Assembly (NCBI RefSeq): GCF_025938095.1
Contig: NZ_JAPCZF010000005.1
Location: forward strand, 310,001 to 374,000
Length of the DNA: 64,000 nt
Reading direction: 5' to 3'
Source of the DNA: Novosphingobium sp. JCM 18896
GTDB taxonomy: Bacteria; Pseudomonadota; Alphaproteobacteria; Sphingomonadales; Sphingomonadaceae
Under the pieces are notes generated by a model, which saw only the letters and a list, made by a program, of their open reading frames with translations, was not told the origin of the DNA and made no database searches. The position numbers and the translations under genes are program-made. Positions 1 through 8,018 of the stretch are shown here, piece by piece (within the stretch, counting starts at the first letter, position 1; every line of letters starts with the position of its first letter).

Positions 1-1
1 G

Positions 2-976
2 ACGGTGACCTATGTGGTCAACCGCAACATCAACTACACCAACATCTGCACGCACACCTGCAGCTTCTGCGCCTTCTCGAAGACCAGCAGCAAGGCGGGC
101 TTCCGCGACAAGCCCTATGACCTCGACCTGTCCGAGATCGCCGACCGCGCGCGCGAGGCCGTCGCCAAGGGGGCGACCGAAGTCTGCCTCCAGGGCGGCA
201 TCCACCCGCGCTACACCGGCGATACCTATGCGAGCATCGTCAAGGCGGTGAAGGACGCCTGCCCGGACCTCCACGTCCACGCCTTCTCGCCGCTCGAGGT
301 GACGCAGGGCGCGCAGACACTCGGCGTCTCGGTCAGCGACTATCTGAAGCGGCTCAAGGACGCCGGGCTGGGCTCGCTGCCCGGCACCGCGGCCGAGATC
401 CTGCACGACGACATCCGCCAGCAGATCTGCCCCGACAAGCTGACCACGCGGCAGTGGCTCGACGTCGTGCGCGACGCGCATCTCGTGGGCCTGCCGACGA
501 CCTCGACGATCATGTACGGCCACCTCGAACGCACCGAGCACTGGGCCGCGCACCTGCTCGAACTGCGGCGATTGCAGAGCGAGACCGGCGGCTTCACCGA
601 ATTCGTGCCGCTGCCGCTGGTCCACATGGAAGCGCCGTTCTACCGCAAGGGGCAGAGCCGCAAGGGCCCGACCTGGCGCGAGGCGCTGATGATGCACGCG
701 GTCGCGCGCATCGTGCTGTTCAGGCAGATCGACTCGATCCAGTGCTCGTGGGTCAAGCTCGGCGTCGACGGCGCCTCGGCCGTGCTCGCGGCGGGAGCGA
801 ACGACCTTGGCGGGGTGCTGATGAACGAAAGCATCAGCCGCGCGGCGGGGGCCAGCCATGGGCAGGAGCTGACGGTCAAGCAGTTGCTTGATGCGGCGTC
901 TGCTGCCGGGCGGCCGCTCAAGCAGCGGACGACGCTCTACAAGGACGTGGTCAGCCGCGAGAGCGAGGTGGCATAA
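2..976 (+). CDS. cofH: CofH-type FO synthase subunit, 5'-truncated by window edge
   Basis: Radical SAM enzyme of the CofH family, or the CofH half of a fused FbiC, which joins a tyrosine-derived radical to 5-amino-6-ribitylaminouracil on the way to FO, the deazaflavin core of coenzyme F420. The cluster-binding CX3CX2C motif is visible as CTHTCSFC, preceded by the family phrase VTYVVNRNINYTNIC and followed by GGIHP and a PGTAAEI segment. The reading frame is open to the first base, so the GTG at position 5 is probably internal and the real start lies upstream; about 324 codons are present. It ends at TAA. F420 genes are uncommon in proteobacteria, and no other F420 gene is in the window. CofH versus fused FbiC cannot be decided here. 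Confidence 0.85.
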   Translation, partial: TVTYVVNRNINYTNICTHTCSFCAFSKTSSKAGFRDKPYDLDLSEIADRAREAVAKGATEVCLQGGIHPRYTGDTYASIVKAVKDACPDLHVHAFSPLEVTQGAQTLGVSVSDYLKRLKDAGLGSLPGTAAEILHDDIRQQICPDKLTTRQWLDVVRDAHLVGLPTTSTIMYGHLERTEHWAAHLLELRRLQSETGGFTEFVPLPLVHMEAPFYRKGQSRKGPTWREALMMHAVARIVLFRQIDSIQCSWVKLGVDGASAVLAAGANDLGGVLMNESISRAAGASHGQELTVKQLLDAASAAGRPLKQRTTLYKDVVSRESEVA

Positions 977-993
977 GGCAAGTTACCTTGGTT

Positions 994-1085
994 CGTCATC
1001 CCGGGCTTGACCCGGGATCCCGCTGCCTTTTCAGCGTTGCGCCCGAAGGAAAAGAGCGGGACCCCGGATCAAGTCCGGGGTGACG
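994..1085 (+). repeat. Intergenic inverted repeat, family A copy 1
   Basis: Two 31-base arms (994-1024 and 1055-1085) flank a central loop. The arms differ at four positions, and each mismatch becomes a G-U pair if the plus strand is transcribed, so the element would fold as a nearly unbroken RNA stem. It lies between the convergent 3' ends of the CofH gene and the next operon. A second copy is at 8529-8621. It looks like a REP/MITE-like element and could also serve as a transcription stop. Confidence 0.8.
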
Positions 1086-1151
1086 TGAGGCGTGAACAAG
1101 CACCGATGCGATAGAGCACTGTCTTCGGGAGGCAGAGGCCGACGGTTCGCG

Positions 1152-2360
1152 TTAGCCCCGCATGTAGACCGTCAGCGACGCGATCTTCCCGCTGTCGTCG
1201 AACCGATAGTGGTTGGTCGTGTTGCGCACCGAACCATCGGGCAGTTGCGCCTCGATCTCGACCGCGATGCCTTCCGCCCCGACGAAGCGCGCGCCCGGCG
1301 TGGGGAAGGGCGAACCCGACCCGAACACCATTTGCTGGAACTCGCGGATCGCCGGCTTGCCCTGGAAGCTCTGTCCGTTGGGCAGGGCATAGCTGGCGTC
1401 CTCGGCGAACAGCGCCATCCAGGCATCGATGTCCTTGGCGCGGACCGCCTCAAAGTAGGCGTCGACCGTGAGGTTCGGATCTGCGGGCCGCGCCTGGCCA
1501 TCGGCTTCGACGGCAGCGCGGCGCAGGCGCGCCAGCATGACGTCGGCCGCGGCGACCAGCCCCGACAGCGCCAGGGTTTCCGAAACCGGCAGGTCGCGGC
1601 AGTGGTCGACGTCCTTCTTGAGCAGGTCGTGCAGACCCTGGAGGCTGGCCGGCGCACCGATCGCACCTGGCTTGGGCTGGACCATGCCGGGGCCGACGCG
1701 CAGCGCGAAGCTTTGCGCCGATCCGGCCATGAAGGCATCGATCAGCTGCTGGCGGTCGAAGCCCATGTCGACGCCGAGATCGATGATCGAGGCCGACATG
1801 CCGTAGTTGGCGATCGAGATCAGGTTGTTGAGCAGCTTGCCTTCCTGCCCGCGCCCGACCGGGCCGAGGTGCGAAAGCTGGCTGCCGATCGCCTCGAGCC
1901 AGGGGCGTGCCTTCTCGAGGTCCGCGTCGTCGGCGCCGATGAACAGCGACAGCTTGCCTTCGAGCGCCGCGGGCTGGCCGCCCGAGGAGCCGACGTCGAC
2001 GAAACCCACGCCGACGGCCTTGGCCTGCGCCGCGAGTTCGCGCGCCAGCTCGGGCGAAACCGTCGAATGGAGTAGCACGAGACCACCTGCGCCGAGCGCC
2101 TCGAACAGGTACCCGTCGCCGGCCAGCGACTGCAACTGCGCATCGGTCCGCACGCAGATGCCCAGCATGTCGGATTGCCGCGCGGTCTCGATCGGATCGT
2201 TCGAACGCGTCGTGCCGGGCTCGTCGAAGGCGGCGAGCATCGCTTCCGAGATGTCGCAGCCGATCAGATCGAAGCCCTGGCGCGCGAGCCGCCGGGCGAT
2301 CGGCGCGCCGAGGCTGCCGAGCCCGATGAAACCGGCTTTGATCGGCGTTTTCGAGGTCAC
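1152..2360 (-). CDS. NAD(P)-dependent hydroxyacid dehydrogenase fused to an NTF2/SnoaL-like domain
   Basis: Residues 1-295 are a 3-hydroxyisobutyrate-dehydrogenase-type enzyme: the Rossmann motif GFIGLGSLG is at about 10-18 and the catalytic lysine is K175 in GKLLNN. The substrate loop reads DVGSSGG instead of the usual DAPVSGG. Residues 297-402 form a second domain of the NTF2/SnoaL fold (DAYFEAVRAKDIDAWMALF, then a C-terminal sheet), the fold of ketosteroid isomerase and polyketide cyclases. The family is normally about 290-300 residues, so the tail is a true extension. The gene starts with GTG and its start overlaps the stop of the upstream SDR (GTGA), so it is the last gene of the operon and translationally coupled. 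Substrate unknown. Confidence 0.85.
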   Translation of the reverse strand: MTSKTPIKAGFIGLGSLGAPIARRLARQGFDLIGCDISEAMLAAFDEPGTTRSNDPIETARQSDMLGICVRTDAQLQSLAGDGYLFEALGAGGLVLLHSTVSPELARELAAQAKAVGVGFVDVGSSGGQPAALEGKLSLFIGADDADLEKARPWLEAIGSQLSHLGPVGRGQEGKLLNNLISIANYGMSASIIDLGVDMGFDRQQLIDAFMAGSAQSFALRVGPGMVQPKPGAIGAPASLQGLHDLLKKDVDHCRDLPVSETLALSGLVAAADVMLARLRRAAVEADGQARPADPNLTVDAYFEAVRAKDIDAWMALFAEDASYALPNGQSFQGKPAIREFQQMVFGSGSPFPTPGARFVGAEGIAVEIEAQLPDGSVRNTTNHYRFDDSGKIASLTVYMRG

Positions 2361-3142
2361 GGGCGCATGACCCAGCCGCCGTCGATGTGGATGACCTGAC
2401 CCGTAATCCAGGCTCCGGCCGGCGAGCTCAGCATGATTGCCGTGCCGACCAGTTCCTCTGGCTCGCCGCGGGGGCGGGTGGCGCAGGTCATCTGCAGGAA
2501 CTGGATGAAGGGGCTGTCGTCGGGCACCAGCATCTTGCCCGCGTCGGACTTGACGTTGCCCGGCGCGATCGCGTTGCAGGTGATGCCGTCCTTGCCATAG
2601 CGCTTGGCCAGCGAGGTGGTCAGGCCGACCAGCGCGAGCTTGGTGATGCCGTAGAGCCCGGTGGCGGGAAAGGCGCCGCCCGAGGTCTGGTTGATGATGG
2701 CACCGCCGCCACGCTCGCGCATCGACGGTGCGACCGCGCGCGCGCAGAGCAGCGCGCCGGTGGTGTTGACCGCGAAGGCCTTGTTCCAGGCGTCGAGCGA
2801 GACGGTTTCGAGGTCGTCGTAGGACACGTCGACCATCAGCGCGGCGTTGTTGATCAGAATGTCGACGCCGCCGAAGGCCGCCTTCGCGGCTGCGGCCATG
2901 GCAAGGGTCTGCTCTTCGCTGGAGACGTCCACTCCGACAGCAATGGCTTTGCCGCCGGCGCCGATGATCTCGTCGGCGACGGCCTGGGCACCGTCCTTGT
3001 TGAGGTCGGCGACGACCACCGAGGCGCCGGCATTGGCGAAGCCGAGCGCATAGGCACGGCCGATCGAATTGCCGCGGCCGCCGGCACCGGTGACGACGAC
3101 GACTTTGCCGTCGAGGCGGAACTGGTCGAGGGTGAATGCCAT
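2357..3142 (-). CDS. Short-chain dehydrogenase/reductase
   Basis: A classical 261-residue SDR that oxidises or reduces a hydroxyl/keto group with NAD(P). The cofactor motif TGAGGRGNSIG is at 18-28, NNA at 98-100, and the catalytic residues are S154, Y164 and K168 (YGITK). The C-terminal GQVIHIDGGW is typical of the FabG-like branch. The ATG at 3142 is chosen because the protein then begins at the normal SDR N-terminus; the frame is open further upstream, but that part overlaps the preceding dehydrogenase gene. Five bases separate it from the upstream gene and it overlaps the downstream one by four. Substrate not determinable. Confidence 0.9.
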   Translation of the reverse strand: MAFTLDQFRLDGKVVVVTGAGGRGNSIGRAYALGFANAGASVVVADLNKDGAQAVADEIIGAGGKAIAVGVDVSSEEQTLAMAAAAKAAFGGVDILINNAALMVDVSYDDLETVSLDAWNKAFAVNTTGALLCARAVAPSMRERGGGAIINQTSGGAFPATGLYGITKLALVGLTTSLAKRYGKDGITCNAIAPGNVKSDAGKMLVPDDSPFIQFLQMTCATRPRGEPEELVGTAIMLSSPAGAWITGQVIHIDGGWVMRP

Positions 3143-3147
3143 TTCTA

Positions 3148-3954
3148 TCAAACTCCGGGATTGGCCGCGGCGAGGAAGCGCGCGGAAATGGCGGCGATCT
3201 CGTCGGCGCCGAGGTGGTCGGGCAGGATCGCCTTGAGCAGGTTCATGTCCTTGAGCAGCATTGGCGCGCCGGTGGTGAAGGCCGCGGGCGAGGGCAGGCG
3301 CGCGAAGACGCCGAAGCCGAACGAGTTGCCGCTGCTCGCGCCGATCAGTTCGACGAAGGCCTGGCGATCGATGTCGAGCGCGGTCGCCGCCTCGATCGCC
3401 GCCTGGGCGACGCCCATGTGCGCCGAGAGCATCGCGTTGTTGACGATCTTGGCGCGCTGGCCGGCGCCGGCGGGACCGAGCAAGGGGATCAGCCGGCCGA
3501 AGGTCTGGAACACCGGCAGCGCGGCCTCGTAGGCCTCCTGCCGGCCACCGCACATGACGGTCAGCGTGCCCGCCTCGGCGCCGGGCGAGCCGCCGCTGAC
3601 CGGGGCGTCGATCAGGAAGAGGCCGGCCGCGTCGCACTGGGCTTCGAGCCTGGCAACGGTCTCGGGCAGGATCGTCGAGTGGATGGCGATGCGCCCGCCA
3701 CGCTTCATCACGGGGATGAGTTGGTCGGTGATCGACAGCACGTCGGCATCGTTGACCACGCAGATGCCGACATGGTCGCAGGCCGCGCCGAGTTCGGCGA
3801 CGGTGGCGGCGGCCTTGGCGCCCTTGGCCGTATAGGCTTCGAGCACTTCGGGGCGCCGCGCCCAGACGACGAGGTCCATGCCGGCATCGACGATGCGATG
3901 CGCCATGGGGCCGCCCTGGCTGCCGACGCCGATGAAGCCGATGGTTTCAGTCAT
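3148..3954 (-). CDS. 3-hydroxyisobutyrate-dehydrogenase-like NAD(P)-binding protein
   Basis: A beta-hydroxyacid dehydrogenase family member of 268 residues, slightly short for the family. GFIGVGSQG at 6-14 binds the cofactor, the substrate motif DAPVSGG at 116-122 is canonical, and the catalytic lysine is K169 in AKIVNN. It is a paralogue of the N-terminal part of the fusion protein two genes downstream, which has a divergent substrate motif, so the two may act on different hydroxyacids. It sits six bases after the stop of the upstream SDR in the same operon. Confidence 0.88.
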   Translation of the reverse strand: MTETIGFIGVGSQGGPMAHRIVDAGMDLVVWARRPEVLEAYTAKGAKAAATVAELGAACDHVGICVVNDADVLSITDQLIPVMKRGGRIAIHSTILPETVARLEAQCDAAGLFLIDAPVSGGSPGAEAGTLTVMCGGRQEAYEAALPVFQTFGRLIPLLGPAGAGQRAKIVNNAMLSAHMGVAQAAIEAATALDIDRQAFVELIGASSGNSFGFGVFARLPSPAAFTTGAPMLLKDMNLLKAILPDHLGADEIAAISARFLAAANPGV

Positions 3955-3960
3955 GGTGGA

Positions 3961-4716
3961 TCAGCCTGCCGTTATGCCAGCGTCGATCGAGACGCAGGCG
4001 CCGTGATAGGAACGGCCCGCCGGTGAGGCGAGCATGGTGATCAGGTCGGCGACGTCGTCCACCTCGACCGTGCCGCGCAGGCCCGAGAAGCGCTGGATCA
4101 GGTCGTATTCGACGCCTTCGGGCATGGTCATGCCGTTGGCGATATTGGTGATCATGCCGCCCGGCGCGACCGCGTTGATGCGGATCGGCTTGCGCACATA
4201 TTCCATCGCCATGGCCTTGGTCATCTGCACGAGCCCGGCCTTCGATGCGCAGTAGGCCGCGGCATAGGCCTCGCCGACGAAGGCCGCGGTCGAGGCGCAG
4301 TTAACGATGGCGCCTTCTGCTTCGAGCAGGTGCGGGATCGCGGCCTGCGAGAGGAAGAACGGGGCGTTGAGGTTGATCGCGATGGTCCGAAGATAGAGCT
4401 CCTGGTCCATCTCGTGGCTGTTGGCGAACTTGATGATGCCCGCGATGTTGCACAGCGCATCGAGCCGGCCGAAGCGCGTCACCGCCGCCGCCACGGCGTT
4501 CTTGCAGGCGGCCGGATCGGCAAGGTTCGCCTGGTGTACCAGTACCTCGGCGCCGCCCAGCAGCCCCGCGGTCTCGGCCAGCGCCTCGGCCTGGACGTCG
4601 ACGATCACCAGGCTCGCGCCGGCTTCGGCCAGCTTGATCGCCGTCGCGCGGCCAAGTCCCGAGGCTGCGCCGGTGACCAGCGCGACCTTGTTTTTCATGT
4701 CTATCGGAAGTGCCAT
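3961..4716 (-). CDS. Short-chain dehydrogenase/reductase
   Basis: A 251-residue classical SDR. TGAASGLG is at 15-22, followed by an aspartate at the end of strand beta-2 (VIVD), which favours NAD over NADP. NIAG is at 90-93 and the catalytic residues are S142, Y155 and K159 (YCASK). It lies third in the minus-strand operon, with four bases separating its start from the stop of the carboxymuconolactone-decarboxylase-like gene. Probably oxidises a secondary alcohol produced in the same pathway; the substrate is not known. Confidence 0.9.
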   Translation of the reverse strand: MALPIDMKNKVALVTGAASGLGRATAIKLAEAGASLVIVDVQAEALAETAGLLGGAEVLVHQANLADPAACKNAVAAAVTRFGRLDALCNIAGIIKFANSHEMDQELYLRTIAINLNAPFFLSQAAIPHLLEAEGAIVNCASTAAFVGEAYAAAYCASKAGLVQMTKAMAMEYVRKPIRINAVAPGGMITNIANGMTMPEGVEYDLIQRFSGLRGTVEVDDVADLITMLASPAGRSYHGACVSIDAGITAG

Positions 4717-4720
4717 CAGT

Positions 4721-5503
4721 TCACCCGTGCCAGGGAAGGCCGGCTTCGACCTTCTTTGCCATTTCCATGATCACGCCGTTGACCAGCGAGGCGCGGGGCC
4801 AGCCGGCGTGGACGCCGTATTGCAGCGAGAATTCGAGCATTTCCTCGCGGGTGCAGTTGCCGCTCGCCATGCCGGCGTGGAAGTGCGACTTGATCGGGAT
4901 CTCGGCGGCGCTGTTGGCGACGCCGACCAGGGTGATCCAGCGGCGCGAACGCTCGTCAAGGCCCGGACGGCACCACATCTCGCCGAAGACGAAGTTGTTG
5001 ATCGCTTCCTGGAACGGGTTCGACGAGGGGCCGCCGGGGAAGGTCATCGTCTTGGTGAACTCGGCCTGGCCCTTTTCGCCACGCGCGACGGGATCCCAGG
5101 CTTCGGCGCGGATCGGCGGGCAGTTCGCGGGCTTGAGCCCCAGCGCCTGCTGCGCGCGATTGTTCGCCGCATCCCATTCGAGCCCGCGCGGCCAGCCGCC
5201 GTAGACCGCCAGGTGCAGCGCGCCTTCGCGCAGTTCATCGAGCGTCAGCTCGCCGCTCTTGAGCGCGCCGCGGACGTAGCCGTCGATCATCGCTTCGGGC
5301 GCGGCGCTCATCACCGCGCTGGCGATCGAGATCAGATAGCGCGAGCGTCGGTCGAGACCGGGCCGGCTCCAGACCTCGGCATAGACGAAATCACGGATCG
5401 ACTCGTCGACCGGTGATACCGGCGCCTGGGCCGGCTGGCCGTTGACTTCGGTCTGCAGCGCCTGGCCGCGGTCCGAGCGTTCCTTGGGATCGAGCAGGGT
5501 CAT
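4721..5503 (-). CDS. Tandem carboxymuconolactone decarboxylase (CMD) domain protein
   Basis: Two CMD/AhpD-fold repeats occupy about 33-110 and 164-241. They share the phrases (S/C)RPGLDxRSR, the E-rich LxELREGALHL/EEMLEFSLQYG helix and GGWPR/AGWPR, which indicates internal duplication. The CXXC pair of the peroxidase-type AhpD proteins is absent, so a decarboxylase- or lactonase-like role is more likely than a redox role. The start overlaps nothing and lies three bases after the aldehyde dehydrogenase stop. In a ring-degradation operon such a protein could act on a lactone or a carboxylated intermediate, which is inference from context. Confidence 0.82.
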   Translation of the reverse strand: MTLLDPKERSDRGQALQTEVNGQPAQAPVSPVDESIRDFVYAEVWSRPGLDRRSRYLISIASAVMSAAPEAMIDGYVRGALKSGELTLDELREGALHLAVYGGWPRGLEWDAANNRAQQALGLKPANCPPIRAEAWDPVARGEKGQAEFTKTMTFPGGPSSNPFQEAINNFVFGEMWCRPGLDERSRRWITLVGVANSAAEIPIKSHFHAGMASGNCTREEMLEFSLQYGVHAGWPRASLVNGVIMEMAKKVEAGLPWHG

Positions 5504-5506
5504 CGA

Positions 5507-6988
5507 TCAGCCCTCCGGTGCCGCGAGGTTCATCCAGATGTTCTTCGGCTGGAGGAACTCGCGGAGCCCCTCGATTCCGCCGAGACGGCCATGGCCGCTC
5601 TTGCGGAAGCCGCCGAACGGCGCGTTGGGCTGCATCGCCTCGCCTGCGCCGTTGACGTGGATCATGCCCGCCTGGAGCTGGCCGGTGACGTAGTGCGCGC
5701 GGCGCAGGTCCTTGGTGTGGACATAGGCGCCGAGGCCGTATTCGGTGCCGTTGGCCAGCGCGATCGCCTCTTCCTCGGTGTCGAACGGGGTGACGACGAG
5801 CACCGGCCCGAACACTTCGTTCTGGGCGATGTGGCAGTCGTTGGGCACGTCGGCGAGGACGGTGACGGGCAGGAAGTAACCGTCGGAATGGTCGCCGCCG
5901 AGCCGCTGGCCACCGGCGATCACGCGGCCGCCGTCGGACACGCCGCGGTCGATCATGCCGGTGATGCGGTCGAGCGCGGTCTGCGAGATCACCGGGCCGA
6001 GCACCGTCGACGGATCGTAAGGATCGCCGACCGGGATGTGGCTGGCCATGCCCGCCAGGGTCTGCAGGTACTGGTCGTAGATGCCGCGCTGGACGAGCAG
6101 GCGGGTGCCGTTGACGCAGCCCTGGCCATTGGCCGAGATCGCGCCCGACATGCCGCGCTTGACCGCGTTCATCAGGTCGGCGTCGTCGAACACGATCACC
6201 GCCGACTTGCCGCCGAGCTCGAGCCCCACGGGCTTGAGCGAACGTGCGGCGTTGGCCAGAACCTTGCTGGCGGTGGCGCCCGAGCCGATGAATTCGATCT
6301 TGTCGATGCCGGGGTGCGAGACCATCGCCTCGCCGACGTCGGCGGCGCCGGTGACGAGGTTGACCACGCCCGCGGGGAAGCCCGCCTCCTGGATCAGCTC
6401 GACCAGCTTCATCGCGCTGTAGGGCGCGAGGTCGGGCGACTTCAGCACCACCGTGTTGCCCGCCGCGAGCGCCGGGGCCATGACCATCGTCGCGGCGAAG
6501 AGCGGGCCGTTCCATGGCACGATGATGCCCAGCACGCCGTAAGGCTCATAGGCGACGTAGTCGTGCGCCGGGCCGCCCCACATTGGGATCGTGCGGCCGT
6601 GGATCTTGTCGCACCAGCCGCCGAAATAGCGGAACTTCTGCGCGGCGTCGTAGCCCATGTAGGGAGCATAGGACGAAACCGAGCCGTTCTCGGCGATCAG
6701 GCTGGGGGCGAATTCGGCGCTCTTCGCCTCGAACAGCGCGGCCAGCTTGAAGAACAGGTTGCGGCGCTGGTCACCGGGCAGGGCGCGCCAGGCGGGGGCG
6801 GCGGCGCGGGCAGCGGCGACGGCGCGATCGACGTCGTCGGCATTGGCCATGCGGATCTCACGGGTGACCGTGCCGGTGCCCGGGTAGACGTGGGCCAGCG
6901 TGTCACCGCTGCCCTGTTCTTCGCGGCTGTCGCCGATGATCAGCGGAAAGCGCGGCAGGTCGCCCGCCGTCGGTTGCCTGAAGGCCAT
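5507..6988 (-). CDS. NAD(P)-dependent aldehyde dehydrogenase
   Basis: A full-length aldehyde dehydrogenase of 493 residues. The nucleophile is C291 in GQGCVNG, the general base lies in LELGGKSA, and PWNGPL plus the FGGFRKSGHGR C-terminal motif are present. The ATG at 6988 is preceded by a strong ribosome site (GGAGAGG), which fixes the start; the frame stays open further upstream without a better start. It is the first gene of the six-gene operon running to 1152 and is divergent from the GntR regulator at 7133, which probably controls it. Oxidises an aldehyde to the acid; the aldehyde is unknown. Confidence 0.92.
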   Translation of the reverse strand: MAFRQPTAGDLPRFPLIIGDSREEQGSGDTLAHVYPGTGTVTREIRMANADDVDRAVAAARAAAPAWRALPGDQRRNLFFKLAALFEAKSAEFAPSLIAENGSVSSYAPYMGYDAAQKFRYFGGWCDKIHGRTIPMWGGPAHDYVAYEPYGVLGIIVPWNGPLFAATMVMAPALAAGNTVVLKSPDLAPYSAMKLVELIQEAGFPAGVVNLVTGAADVGEAMVSHPGIDKIEFIGSGATASKVLANAARSLKPVGLELGGKSAVIVFDDADLMNAVKRGMSGAISANGQGCVNGTRLLVQRGIYDQYLQTLAGMASHIPVGDPYDPSTVLGPVISQTALDRITGMIDRGVSDGGRVIAGGQRLGGDHSDGYFLPVTVLADVPNDCHIAQNEVFGPVLVVTPFDTEEEAIALANGTEYGLGAYVHTKDLRRAHYVTGQLQAGMIHVNGAGEAMQPNAPFGGFRKSGHGRLGGIEGLREFLQPKNIWMNLAAPEG

Positions 6989-7075
6989 GATGTCCTCTCC
7001 ATAACGACGCGGCGTGTCCGCGTGCGAGTCGAACGAGACTTTAATATGCCTGTTTTTAGGCTGGCAAGCGGATTC

Positions 7076-7104
7076 GTATCGACGTATCGTGTCCCCGATC
7101 GATA
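7076..7104. promoter_or_regulatory. Candidate GntR operator in divergent promoter
   Basis: The 144-base gap between the divergent operon (start 6988) and the GntR gene (start 7133) holds two direct GTATCG hexamers (7076-7081, 7084-7089) followed by an inverted CGATA (7100-7104). It is a plausible site for the adjacent regulator, but the arms are short. Just downstream the region becomes AT-rich, as expected for promoter DNA. Confidence 0.3.
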
Positions 7105-7132
7105 ATAACATGCATATAATTGGAAATGACTG

Positions 7133-7861
7133 ATGGTTGAGGATGGCGAGGCTAAGGGTGGCGCGGGCAAGCGCCAGCTCGTGCAGCAGACCACGGAGCG
7201 GCTGCGCGAGCTGATCTATGCGCGCGAGCCCGAGGAATTGATCGGATCGCTGCCCGATCTGGCCAAGCTGCTGGGCGTGGGCATCGTCACGATGCAGCAG
7301 GCCGCGCGCCTGCTCGAGCACGAGGGTGCGCTGGAGGTCCGGCGCGGTCCGGGCGGCGGCTATTACGGCAAGCGTCCCGACGCGGCGGCGCTCGAACGCT
7401 CGCTCGCGGCCTATATGCGCACGCGCCCGCACGGCTGGGAAGAGGCGCTCGACATGACCTCGCTGCTGTTCAACGAGCTCTGCGCCGCCGCCGCGCGCGA
7501 GGGCGATGCGGCATTCCATCCCGAACTGCGGGCGATCGCCGAGCGGGTCGATCTATGCGCGCGCGATGTCGACACCGGCGCGTGGGAAGAGGCCTTCCAG
7601 GACCTGCTGTTCCGCATGGTCGAGCGGCCGCTGTTTGAGCTGCTGACGCGCGTGACCCTGCGCTTCGCCACGAGCCGGCCGACGGGGACGCCGTCGATCT
7701 ACCACGAGGGCGCGTCGATCGCGGGCTGGAAGGCGGGGCGGCATCGCATCATCGACGCGATCCTCGCGCGCGACGAGGCGCTGGCGCGGTTCGAGGCCGA
7801 TCGCAGCAACCGCCAGGTCGTGCTTGGCTGGATCGAGCGTCAGCGGGGCGCTGCGGACTGA
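7133..7861 (+). CDS. GntR-family transcriptional regulator
   Basis: A 242-residue regulator with an N-terminal winged helix (about 14-80, with LPDLAKLLGVGIVTMQQAARLLEHEGALEVRRGPGGG split over helices and wing) typical of the FadR/GntR class. It has a helical C-terminal region that would be the ligand-binding part. It is transcribed away from the aldehyde dehydrogenase operon and shares its promoter interval, so it most likely represses or activates that operon and itself. The ligand is unknown; FadR-type proteins usually sense a carboxylic acid or its CoA ester. Confidence 0.85.
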   Translation: MVEDGEAKGGAGKRQLVQQTTERLRELIYAREPEELIGSLPDLAKLLGVGIVTMQQAARLLEHEGALEVRRGPGGGYYGKRPDAAALERSLAAYMRTRPHGWEEALDMTSLLFNELCAAAAREGDAAFHPELRAIAERVDLCARDVDTGAWEEAFQDLLFRMVERPLFELLTRVTLRFATSRPTGTPSIYHEGASIAGWKAGRHRIIDAILARDEALARFEADRSNRQVVLGWIERQRGAAD

Positions 7862-7889
7862 GCGCGCTGCCGTAGCGCTTTCGTCTTTC

Positions 7890-7990
7890 CGTCGCCCCTG
7901 CGCAGGCAGGGGCCCAACCGAGCTTTCGCTCTGAAGCGAAAGGCGCGTGGAGGCGCGGTCAGATGGGCCCCTGCCTACGCAGGGGCGACG
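7890..7990. repeat. Intergenic inverted repeat, family B copy 1
   Basis: Arms of 27 bases (7890-7916 and 7964-7990) match with one difference. The loop contains a GCGCGTGG core that is also present in copy 2 at 44568-44668. It lies between the convergent 3' ends of the GntR and VOC genes. Probably a REP/MITE-like element. Confidence 0.8.
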
Positions 7991-8018
7991 GTCGGAAATT
8001 CAGGATACCTCGGGGCGA

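Noticed and set aside
2357..3637. Longer form of the SDR starting at 3637
   Set aside because: The extra N-terminal part overlaps the hydroxyisobutyrate-dehydrogenase-like gene in another frame and is arginine-rich. The family N-terminus begins at 3142.
5507..7519. Longer form of the first aldehyde dehydrogenase starting at 7519
   Set aside because: The upstream part runs antisense through the GntR gene. A strong ribosome site and normal N-terminus mark 6988.
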